A stretch of DNA of 36,362 bases from Bacteroidota bacterium (lineage in GTDB: Bacteria > Bacteroidota > Bacteroidia > Chitinophagales > S012-47). The stretch is taken from positions 1 to 36,362 of the forward strand of contig JAJRWN010000056.1 of NCBI GenBank assembly GCA_024276745.1. Direction: 5' to 3'. Below, piece after piece: positions 17,662-25,094 of this stretch (position 1 is its first letter; every line of letters starts with the position of its first letter). Below the pieces are notes generated by a model, which searched no databases, was not told the DNA's origin, and worked only from the letters and a program-made list of their open reading frames with translations. The translations under genes and the position numbers were made by a program.

Positions 17662-17973
17662 ATGATGGTTCAAAAGAAAACATTCAGATTTTTAAGCCGC
17701 TTGCCGGAGTATAGTCGTTTTCAGTATAAACCCCGGCATTACGACCCCGATAAGGAAGATCTTGCACGCAGGGTAAAAATGGCAAAAAGCGACCGCGAGA
17801 AAGAACAGTTGCAACAAGAATACAGAATTAGAGATAAATTTGGACATGTCAGAATGAACCGGCAGCAATACTCAAGATTACAACACCAAAGGGTGATGTC
17901 AAAAGTGCGGTTTTTAATCATTCTTAATATTCTTTTACTGCTTGCCTTGTATATCTTTGTGAAAGTTTTGTAA
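17662..17973 (+). CDS. Small basic protein with one C-terminal membrane helix, function unknown
   Basis: The 103-aa product begins MMVQKKTFRF, and either Met could be the start. Residues about 10-78 are highly charged and Arg/Lys/Gln-rich (RRVKMAKSDREKEQLQQEYR, RQQYSRLQHQRVMSK). Part of this is probably helical or coiled. The last ~22 residues (FLIILNILLLLALYIFVKVL) form one transmembrane helix, so it would be anchored by its C-terminus with the basic part in the cytoplasm. I do not recognise a named family. Coding potential looks real: it is in frame with no shadowing gene, has a good promoter, and sits 28 nt before mutL in the same direction. Confidence 0.72.
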   Translation: MMVQKKTFRFLSRLPEYSRFQYKPRHYDPDKEDLARRVKMAKSDREKEQLQQEYRIRDKFGHVRMNRQQYSRLQHQRVMSKVRFLIILNILLLLALYIFVKVL

Positions 17974-18001
17974 TCAAAATAATACTTATTTATTAATATT
18001 C

Positions 18002-19795
18002 ATGCCCGACCTGATACAACTATTACCGGATGTTATTGCCAATCAAATTGCAGCAGGAGAAGTTATTCTCAGGCCTGCATCGGTAGTAAAAGAATTGCTT
18101 GAAAACAGTATAGATGCAGGCGCCAATCACATTGAATTAAACATTCGTGATGCTGGCAAAACCCTGATTCAGGTAATTGATGACGGATGTGGCATGAGCC
18201 CGACAGATGCCCGTATGTGTTTTGAACGGCATGCTACTTCAAAAATCAGGCAATACGATGATTTATTCAGCATACGAACCATGGGATTCCGGGGTGAAGC
18301 CATGGCTTCGGTAGGAGCTATAGCGCGGGTAGAAATAAAAACACGCTTGCATGATGAAGAAATAGGTACAAAAATTTTAATAGAAGGATCTGTTGTACAA
18401 AATCAAGAACCATGTTCCTGCCCACCGGGAACCATCATCAGCGTAAAGAATTTATTTTTTAATACTCCTGCGAGACGAAATTTTTTAAAATCGAATACCG
18501 TAGAAAACCGCCATATTTTTAATGCTTTTGAGCATGTGGCACTGGCCTATCCTGAATTGTCTTTTAATTTAAAAAATAATGATCTGGAAATATATCATTT
18601 AGGAAAAGGAATACTCCGGCAAAGAATTATCGGTTTGCTGGGAAAAAACTTAAATGAACGCCTGATGCCTGTTGAGGAACAATTGGATTTTGCCCGTGTT
18701 TACGGTTATGTGGGTAAACCACAATTTGCCCGGAAAACCAGAGGTGAACAGTTTTTCTTTGCCAATCAGCGTTATATAAGAAGCCCCTATTTACATCATG
18801 CGGTGCTTTCGGCCTACGAAGAATTGATTGCACAGGGCGCACATCCTTTCTATGTCTTATTTCTTGAAATAGATCCTGCCAGGATTGATGTAAATGTGCA
18901 CCCGACAAAGCAAGAAATTAAATTTGAAGAAGAAAAGTTATTGTATGCTTTTTTGCGTTCGGCCATAAAAAAAACAATTGGTCAGTACTCCATTGCACCA
19001 ACACTTGATTTTAATACCGAAAAATCCTTTGATGACAGCGAAAATCCAAAACATAAGTGGTTAAACAAAAACCAATCAACCCCGAATGCTGCAATTAATC
19101 GCGATGATTGGAAAATGTTATATGCCAACACACGCAGCAATAAAAACGAACAAATACTAACTATACCCAGCAACTGGCAATCTAAAATAAATCAAGACGA
19201 TTTTCATGAAAATCAGGCAGATTCCGAAGTAGTGCCGGTACAAATGCACAATAGTTATATTTTGGTAGAAATTAAATCCGGTTTTCTTATCATTGATCAA
19301 CAAGCGGCACACGAAAGAATTTTATTTGACCGCTATTTGAAGGCCTTTGAACAATCGAAACATGCAAGCCAAAAAACACTTTTTCCGGTAAAACTGGAAT
19401 TAAATAAAAATGATAGTGAGCTACTAAAAACCTTGCTTGAATTGATCAACCAATTAGGATTTGATATTCAGGAATTTGGACAAAATACTTTCGTAGTGCA
19501 TGGAATACCTGCCGAACTCGAACAAATCAATGAGCAAGAGGTAATAGAAGGCTTATTAGAACAGTTCAAAGAAAACAAGCAAAATCTAAAACTTGATTTA
19601 CGCGAAAATCTGGCTCGTTCACTGGCTGTAAATACATCTGTTAAACGGGGTAAAAAATTAAGTATCGCTGAAATGAAAAGCTTAATTGATGAACTTTTTG
19701 CTTGCCAAACGTTTTACAAATCACCGGGTGGTAAATTAATATTGGTTCGTTATACTTTTGATGAATTGGAAGGAAGTTTAGGCAAAATGACCTAA
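18002..19795 (+). CDS. mutL: DNA mismatch repair protein MutL
   Basis: A 597-aa MutL, which links MutS mismatch recognition to strand removal. The N-terminal GHKL ATPase motifs are intact: IANQIAAGEVILRPASVVKE, ELLENSIDAGA, DDGCGM and MGFRGEAMASVGAI. VHPTKQEIKF at about 300 closes the N-terminal domain. A variable linker covers about 330-405 and the dimerisation domain begins at about 410. The metal-binding motif of nicking MutL proteins, DQHA(x)2E(x)4E, appears as DQQAAHERILFD near residue 431, with His to Gln and the last Glu to Asp. The usual C-terminal CPHGRP is replaced by YKSPGGK. Endonuclease activity is therefore doubtful. It is followed 15 nt later by a rhomboid gene. Confidence 0.96.
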   Translation: MPDLIQLLPDVIANQIAAGEVILRPASVVKELLENSIDAGANHIELNIRDAGKTLIQVIDDGCGMSPTDARMCFERHATSKIRQYDDLFSIRTMGFRGEAMASVGAIARVEIKTRLHDEEIGTKILIEGSVVQNQEPCSCPPGTIISVKNLFFNTPARRNFLKSNTVENRHIFNAFEHVALAYPELSFNLKNNDLEIYHLGKGILRQRIIGLLGKNLNERLMPVEEQLDFARVYGYVGKPQFARKTRGEQFFFANQRYIRSPYLHHAVLSAYEELIAQGAHPFYVLFLEIDPARIDVNVHPTKQEIKFEEEKLLYAFLRSAIKKTIGQYSIAPTLDFNTEKSFDDSENPKHKWLNKNQSTPNAAINRDDWKMLYANTRSNKNEQILTIPSNWQSKINQDDFHENQADSEVVPVQMHNSYILVEIKSGFLIIDQQAAHERILFDRYLKAFEQSKHASQKTLFPVKLELNKNDSELLKTLLELINQLGFDIQEFGQNTFVVHGIPAELEQINEQEVIEGLLEQFKENKQNLKLDLRENLARSLAVNTSVKRGKKLSIAEMKSLIDELFACQTFYKSPGGKLILVRYTFDELEGSLGKMT

Positions 19796-19810
19796 GGAAA
19801 AAGAAAAATT

Positions 19811-20515
19811 ATGTATCAGCAACGAAGATTCAGCAGTATGCCGGTAGCAGTAAAAAACCTGCTTATTATCAATGTTATTATGTTTCTTGCCACCTTATTG
19901 GTTCAGAATCAAGGAATAAATCTAAATTTTGAACTTGGGCTTTATTATTTCGATTCACCCAATTTTCATCCCTATCAAATTGTAAGCCACATGTTTATGC
20001 ATGGAGGCATCGGGCATATTTTCTTCAACATGTTTGCCCTTTGGATGTTTGGAAGTGCATTGGAAAAAATTTGGGGACCTAAACGTTTTCTATTGTATTA
20101 TTTTGCTACCGGATTGGGTGCTGCATTTTTATTGCTGGCCACAAATGCTTTTCAGGTTTATCAACTTACGGGTGGTATCACAGTAAACCTGGCCAATCCG
20201 GGAGTAAGCACTCAAGAAGCATTTAATAGTTTATCAATGATCTACAGCACACCAACGATTGGAGCATCAGGAGCTGTTTTTGGATTATTACTGGCCTTTG
20301 GCATGTTTTTTCCCAATACCAAACTGATGCTCATTTTTTTTCCCGTTCCCATCAAAGCCAAATATTTTGTCATGTTGTACGGAGCAGCTGAATTATTTCT
20401 GGGTTTTGGAAGAATACAAGGAGATAATATTGCTCACTTTGCCCATGTGGGCGGTATGTTGTTTGGATTTATCATTATTAAAATCTGGCAACATTCCCGA
20501 AAACGTTTTTATTAA
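19811..20515 (+). CDS. Rhomboid-family intramembrane serine protease
   Basis: A 234-aa inner-membrane protein with about six transmembrane helices. Rhomboids cut substrate helices inside the membrane using a Ser-His dyad. The nucleophile is in GASGAVFGLL and the histidine in FAHVGGMLFG. The rhomboid-specific SHMFMHGGIGHIFFNMFALWMFG, in the first loop and second helix, is also present. A longer than usual insertion (about 125-150, NLANPGVSTQEAFNSLSM) precedes the active serine. Its TAA stop overlaps the start of a second rhomboid gene by one base. The substrate is unknown. Confidence 0.94.
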   Translation: MYQQRRFSSMPVAVKNLLIINVIMFLATLLVQNQGINLNFELGLYYFDSPNFHPYQIVSHMFMHGGIGHIFFNMFALWMFGSALEKIWGPKRFLLYYFATGLGAAFLLLATNAFQVYQLTGGITVNLANPGVSTQEAFNSLSMIYSTPTIGASGAVFGLLLAFGMFFPNTKLMLIFFPVPIKAKYFVMLYGAAELFLGFGRIQGDNIAHFAHVGGMLFGFIIIKIWQHSRKRFY

Positions 20516-21438
20516 TGCCGGTAAGAAATTCTATATGGTCAGAGCTTCAAATGGCATTTAAAAGAGGCAATACAGTCAATCGTTTGATTTTTGTAAATAT
20601 TGCCGTTTTCCTGATCATCAATATCGGTATTGTTATAGCCCGTTTGTTTGCCATTGACGAATCGGCTGTAGCAGTTTGGTTAAAATTCTTTACCCTGCCG
20701 GCCGATTTACACCTATTGCTTTATCGCCCCTGGACCCTAATCACACATATGTTTAGCCATATAGGCTTTTTTCATATTCTATTTAATATGCTATGGCTCT
20801 ATTGGATGGGACGTATTCTTACGGAATATTTAGGAAACCGTAAAATCCTGCCGGTCTTTATGATGGGTGCCTGGGTAGGTGCACTATTTTATATTGCCAG
20901 CTATAATCTTTTCCCGGGACTGCAAAGCAGCCTGCCGATGGCAGAGGCCCTCGGAGCATCAGCCGGTGTAATGGCTATTATTGTAGCTACTGCAACCTTA
21001 TTGCCCGATTATACGATTTTCCTGCTTTTTATCGGTCCTGTAAAATTGAAATGGCTGGCAGCAGTGGCTTTACTCATTGATTTAATTAGCATTCAGGGAA
21101 TGAATTCAGGTGGACATATTGCCCATCTGGGAGGTGCTCTTTTCGGCTTTGTATTTATCAAAGAATTGCAAGCCGGTAATGATTGGTCAAAAGGTTTTAA
21201 CCGTATGGTTGATGCATTGATCGATGCGTTTAAACCCCGATATGATAAACCAATATTTACCGGAAAAAAAGAAAACCGGAAAAAAAGAAAATCAAAAAAA
21301 CCAATCTCAAATCATCTCGATGCTGCTACACAAAAAAAGGTCGATGCCATATTGGATAAAATTGCCGATTCAGGCTATGATAGTTTGAATAAATCTGAAA
21401 AAGAATTTTTATTCAAAATCAGCAAGCGTGATTTATGA
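20515..21438 (+). CDS. Second rhomboid-family protease with C-terminal DUF6576-like domain
   Basis: A 307-aa rhomboid paralog with SHIGFFHILFNMLWLYWMG, the catalytic serine in GASAGVMAI and the histidine in GGHIAHLGGALFG. After the membrane core comes a lysine-rich linker (TGKKENRKKRKSKKP) and a short helical domain (KKVDAILDKIADSGYDSLNKSEKEFLF). I recall that domain as DUF6576, a common tail on Bacteroidota rhomboids that lies in the cytoplasm. The gene overlaps the first rhomboid by TAATG and the next gene by ATGA, so all three are probably translated together. Confidence 0.92.
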   Translation: MPVRNSIWSELQMAFKRGNTVNRLIFVNIAVFLIINIGIVIARLFAIDESAVAVWLKFFTLPADLHLLLYRPWTLITHMFSHIGFFHILFNMLWLYWMGRILTEYLGNRKILPVFMMGAWVGALFYIASYNLFPGLQSSLPMAEALGASAGVMAIIVATATLLPDYTIFLLFIGPVKLKWLAAVALLIDLISIQGMNSGGHIAHLGGALFGFVFIKELQAGNDWSKGFNRMVDALIDAFKPRYDKPIFTGKKENRKKRKSKKPISNHLDAATQKKVDAILDKIADSGYDSLNKSEKEFLFKISKRDL

Positions 21439-22526
21439 GTTTCAAGATTAACTTGTTTCAAAAAATTTTATTAGTGCTCAATATCATAGCATTGCTGGCA
21501 CTTACAACGGTTTATCTGGCTGCTTTGGTCAATCCGGTTCATAATTATTGGTTCTCCTTTATGGGGCTGATTGCCTCATTACCCATTATTATCTGTATCG
21601 GTTTTTTAGGCTTCTGGTTTTTGGAAAAAAAACACTGGGCATGGCTTAATCTCGGTGTATTGCTGATAGGCATTGGCACATACAGAAGTTTATTCGCTTT
21701 CCATATAGGCAACAATCAATTGGATTTGGGCATTCGTATTATGAGCTATAACGTGCAAAATTTTGATTTATACAATTGGAATCATAATCAAGAATCAAGA
21801 GATAAAATACTTGAAATTATTAAAAAGCAAAAACCGGATATTGTTTGTTTTCAGGAATTCTACACCGAATCGGGAGGTGCATTTGACAATATCAGCCGGA
21901 TTAAAGAAATACTCGGCTTAAAGCATCTGTATTTTCACCGGACTACCGTATTGAAAGAAACACATCAGTGGGGACTGGCAACATTTAGCCGGTATCCTAT
22001 ATTATCTTTTAAGAATATCACCTTTCCGAATACGAACAATAACGGAGCCGTTTTAACCAATTTATTAATCAATCAAGATACGCTTTCATTAATCAATGTA
22101 CACCTGCAATCTATTCAATTCAGAGATCCTGATTATGCATACCTGCAGCATCTGGGTCAACAAAAGCCCGATTTAAACCAATCAAGACATATTGCAGGTA
22201 AACTAAAACGTGCTTTTATAGCAAGAGCAGGGCAAGCAAAATTATTGGCCAAATCTTTACAAAACATCAAACATAAACTTATTCTTTGTGGTGATTTTAA
22301 CGATACTCCGGTATCGTTTGCATATCACACGCTCAGTAAAAATATGCAAGATGCATTTCTAAAAAAAGGTTTTGGTTTTGGTGTTACTTATGCCGGTAAT
22401 TTGCCCTTATTGCGTATCGACTATCTATTGTTTGGAAAGTATTTCAGAATAAACGGTTTTCGGGTAATACGCGAAACCTATTCGGATCATTATCCAATCA
22501 TCGCTTCCTTTAGCATTAAACCATAA
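21435..22526 (+). CDS. Membrane-anchored endonuclease/exonuclease/phosphatase (EEP) family protein
   Basis: The 363-aa protein opens with about three transmembrane helices (residues 8-95), followed by an EEP-superfamily domain at about 100-360. Catalytic motifs are IMSYNVQNFD (N106), VCFQEFYTE (E141), CGDFNDTP at about 286-293 and the final SDHYPIIASF with its His. EEP members cleave phosphodiesters or phosphomonoesters in nucleic acids, phosphoinositides or sphingomyelin. The domain here probably faces the periplasm, but the substrate is not evident. It overlaps the second rhomboid gene by 4 nt (ATGA). Confidence 0.88.
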   Translation: MSFKINLFQKILLVLNIIALLALTTVYLAALVNPVHNYWFSFMGLIASLPIIICIGFLGFWFLEKKHWAWLNLGVLLIGIGTYRSLFAFHIGNNQLDLGIRIMSYNVQNFDLYNWNHNQESRDKILEIIKKQKPDIVCFQEFYTESGGAFDNISRIKEILGLKHLYFHRTTVLKETHQWGLATFSRYPILSFKNITFPNTNNNGAVLTNLLINQDTLSLINVHLQSIQFRDPDYAYLQHLGQQKPDLNQSRHIAGKLKRAFIARAGQAKLLAKSLQNIKHKLILCGDFNDTPVSFAYHTLSKNMQDAFLKKGFGFGVTYAGNLPLLRIDYLLFGKYFRINGFRVIRETYSDHYPIIASFSIKP

Positions 22527-22543
22527 AGCTTTTTCAAATCCAC

Positions 22544-22551
22544 TATCTTTG
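22544..22551 (+). promoter_or_regulatory. -7 promoter element (TATCTTTG) four bases before the cysS start codon
   Basis: TATCTTTG is an exact TAnnTTTG match. It ends four nt before ATG, so transcription would start at or beside the start codon and give a leaderless or near-leaderless mRNA. No clear -33 TTTG lies 19 nt upstream. Confidence 0.5.
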
Positions 22552-22555
22552 CACC

Positions 22556-24052
22556 ATGAGTAAGCTAATGCTTTATAACACACTAAGCAGGAAAAAAGAA
22601 CTTTTCAAACCCATCAATCCACCACATGTGGGCATGTATGTTTGTGGGCCTACGGTTTATGGCGATCCTCACCTGGGACATGCAAAATCTTATGTAAGCT
22701 TTGATGTAATTTATCGCTATTTGCTTTTTTTGGGATATCAGGTACGCTATGTTCAAAATATTACCGATGTAGGCCATTTGACAGATGATGCCGATCAAGG
22801 GGAAGATAAAATAAGCAAACAATCAAGGCTAGAAGCTATTGAACCGATGGAAGTGGTAGAACATTATATGTACACCTATTATCGCGATATGGATGCACTG
22901 AATATCCTCAGGCCTTCCATTGCCCCACGCCCTTCGGGCCATATACCCGAGCAAATCGAAGCCATTCGAAAACTAATAGAAAAAGGATATGCCTACGAAG
23001 CCAATGGCTCGGTTTATTTCGATATTAAAAAATACAATGAAAACCATCACTATGGTAAATTATCGGGCAGGAAAGTAGAAGATATGCTCGAAGGAGCCGC
23101 AAACCGCGAACTGGATAAACAAAGCGATAAACACAGCACACTTGACTTTGCCCTTTGGAAAAAAGCTGATAAAACTCACCTGATGCAATGGCCAAGTCCC
23201 TGGGGAAACGGTTATCCCGGATGGCATTTGGAATGTTCAGTGATGAGCCAGAAATATCTGGGCGAAACATTTGATATTCATGGTGGTGGAAATGAAAATA
23301 TATTTCCTCATCACGAATGTGAAATTGCTCAAGCCGAAGGTATTCATGATAAAACATTTGCTCACTATTGGCTGCATAACAATATGGTGACGGTAAACGG
23401 GCAGAAAATGGGCAAATCATTAGGCAATAGTATTTATTTGCACGAACTGTTTTCAGGTAGCAATCAATTGCTCGATAAAGCGTATTCACCCATGACGGTA
23501 CGCTTTTTTATATTACAAAGTCATTACCGAAGTACCCTTGATTTTTCAAATGAAGCACTTCATGCTGCCGAAAAAGGTTACAACAGATTAATGGCTGCAC
23601 TTCAGGTTTTAGAACAATTAAATTACCCGGGTTGCAACAAAGAAAATACTCAATTGTCTGAAGAAATTGAAACAATCTGTACTTCACTATCTACTTCCAT
23701 GAATGATGATTTCAACACAGCTCAAGTATTGGCCGGATTATTCGATTTATCCAATAAAATCAATGCTTTAAAAGGTGGACAATTAGATATTAAGGAGATT
23801 AGTGAATCAAGCTGGAATCAACTGAAGACTATATTTCCTGCTTACATCAAAGATGTGCTGGGTTTGAAAGCCGAAAATGAAAACAATACGGATGCCATGA
23901 ATTCGGTAATCAAGCTTTTGATTGAAATTAGAAATACATCCAGAAAAAAGAAAGATTTTGAAACATCAGACCGGATCAGAGAACAATTGCTTGAAACGGG
24001 TATTATTTTGAAAGATGAAAAAGACGGTACAACCAGCTGGTCGTTCGCATAA
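22556..24052 (+). CDS. cysS: Cysteine--tRNA ligase
   Basis: A 498-aa class I aminoacyl-tRNA synthetase that charges tRNA-Cys. The class signatures are HLGH (39-42, in GPTVYGDPHLGHAKSY) and KMGKS near residue 284 (NGQKMGKSLGN). Zinc ligands are visible as C30 (MYVCGPTVY), the Cys in WHLECS, and His/Glu in FPHHECEIAQAEG. C-terminal DALR and anticodon-binding helices follow. Length is normal for Bacteroidota, including the insert around ANGSVYFDIKKYNENHHYGK. The start is set by the promoter element immediately upstream and by the conserved opening. It is followed 7 nt later by the glutaminyl-cyclase-like gene. Confidence 0.98.
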   Translation: MSKLMLYNTLSRKKELFKPINPPHVGMYVCGPTVYGDPHLGHAKSYVSFDVIYRYLLFLGYQVRYVQNITDVGHLTDDADQGEDKISKQSRLEAIEPMEVVEHYMYTYYRDMDALNILRPSIAPRPSGHIPEQIEAIRKLIEKGYAYEANGSVYFDIKKYNENHHYGKLSGRKVEDMLEGAANRELDKQSDKHSTLDFALWKKADKTHLMQWPSPWGNGYPGWHLECSVMSQKYLGETFDIHGGGNENIFPHHECEIAQAEGIHDKTFAHYWLHNNMVTVNGQKMGKSLGNSIYLHELFSGSNQLLDKAYSPMTVRFFILQSHYRSTLDFSNEALHAAEKGYNRLMAALQVLEQLNYPGCNKENTQLSEEIETICTSLSTSMNDDFNTAQVLAGLFDLSNKINALKGGQLDIKEISESSWNQLKTIFPAYIKDVLGLKAENENNTDAMNSVIKLLIEIRNTSRKKKDFETSDRIREQLLETGIILKDEKDGTTSWSFA

Positions 24053-24059
24053 TTAAAGT

Positions 24060-25091
24060 ATGAAAAGAAAGTTTTCCCTGCAGATTTTGATTTCAATATT
24101 GATGATATCAATAGTATCCTGCCATTCAAAAAAAGACAAACCGGCAACAAAAAATATTCCTGTACCGGAACAAAAAATCAATATTCCTGAATTTTCAGCC
24201 GATTCGGCCTATCAATATGTTGCCCGGCAAGTAAGTTTCGGTCCAAGGGTGCCGGGTTCTCATGCACAAATAGCCTGTTCTGACTGGCTTATTCATAAGT
24301 TAGGTTTATATTTTAAGGCTTCCAATGCCATCCGGCAAAAAGCACAAGTAAAATTATTCAATGGTGACATTGTACCGGCCATCAACGTGATAGGAATCTA
24401 TAATCCCAAAGCCAGGAAACGAATTCTATTATGTGCTCATTGGGATTCACGTATGGTAGCCGATCATGATACGGAAAACAGAGACCAACCCATTGACGGG
24501 GCCAATGATGGTGGAAGCGGAGTGGCTGTATTAATTGAAATAGCCCGTTTGCTAAAGACCAACCCTTTACAAAACTTAGGCGTTGACATTGTTTTGTTTG
24601 ATGTTGAAGATCAGGGGAAACCTGACAATATGGGCTATAATAGCGAACGTAATGATTACCTGACCTGGTGCCTGGGCTCTCAATATTGGGCATCGAACCG
24701 GCATCGTCCCGAATATCAATATCAGTATGGAATATTGCTGGATATGGTGGGAGCAGAAAATGCCACATTTTACAAAGAAGGCGGATCAATGGATTATGCT
24801 CCACGGGTAGTTAATCTGGTATGGAAAGAAGCATATACATCAGGATATGCCAATTATTTTCCTGCCTCAAAAGGTCAGCGGGTTACAGACGATCATGTAT
24901 TTGTAAATCAAATTCTTGATATTCCTATTATTGATATTATACATTTGAACAAAGAAACAGGAACTTTTGCACCTACCTGGCATACGCATGCCGATAAACT
25001 TGATGCCATTTCAAAACCTACATTAAAAGCAGTAGGGCAAACACTTATCAATATTTTGTATAAAGAAAATGCCGGCTTAACCGTAATGTAA
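24060..25091 (+). CDS. M28-family lipoprotein, probable glutaminyl-peptide cyclotransferase
   Basis: The 343-aa protein has a lipoprotein signal peptide ending in SIVSC (lipidated C21). It belongs to the M28 zinc-peptidase fold as used by glutaminyl cyclases, which convert N-terminal Gln to pyroglutamate. Zinc-site residues fitting this group are D150 in DGANDGGSG, E183 in LFDVEDQG and the His in TWHTHADKLD near residue 320; AHWDSR (about 126-131) and LLDMVGAENA are also typical. The catalytic fold would lie in the periplasm, where exported proteins of Bacteroidota often carry Gln after signal-peptide removal. Cotranscription with cysS is likely. An aminopeptidase is the main alternative. Confidence 0.82.
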   Translation: MKRKFSLQILISILMISIVSCHSKKDKPATKNIPVPEQKINIPEFSADSAYQYVARQVSFGPRVPGSHAQIACSDWLIHKLGLYFKASNAIRQKAQVKLFNGDIVPAINVIGIYNPKARKRILLCAHWDSRMVADHDTENRDQPIDGANDGGSGVAVLIEIARLLKTNPLQNLGVDIVLFDVEDQGKPDNMGYNSERNDYLTWCLGSQYWASNRHRPEYQYQYGILLDMVGAENATFYKEGGSMDYAPRVVNLVWKEAYTSGYANYFPASKGQRVTDDHVFVNQILDIPIIDIIHLNKETGTFAPTWHTHADKLDAISKPTLKAVGQTLINILYKENAGLTVM

Positions 25092-25094
25092 GCT

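Noticed and set aside
23025-23489. 154-aa minus-strand ORF opposite cysS
   Set aside because: Lies wholly within conserved cysS sequence, including the zinc site; antisense shadow.
24382-24804. 140-aa minus-strand ORF opposite the glutaminyl-cyclase-like gene
   Set aside because: Covers the catalytic core of the sense gene; no homology seen.
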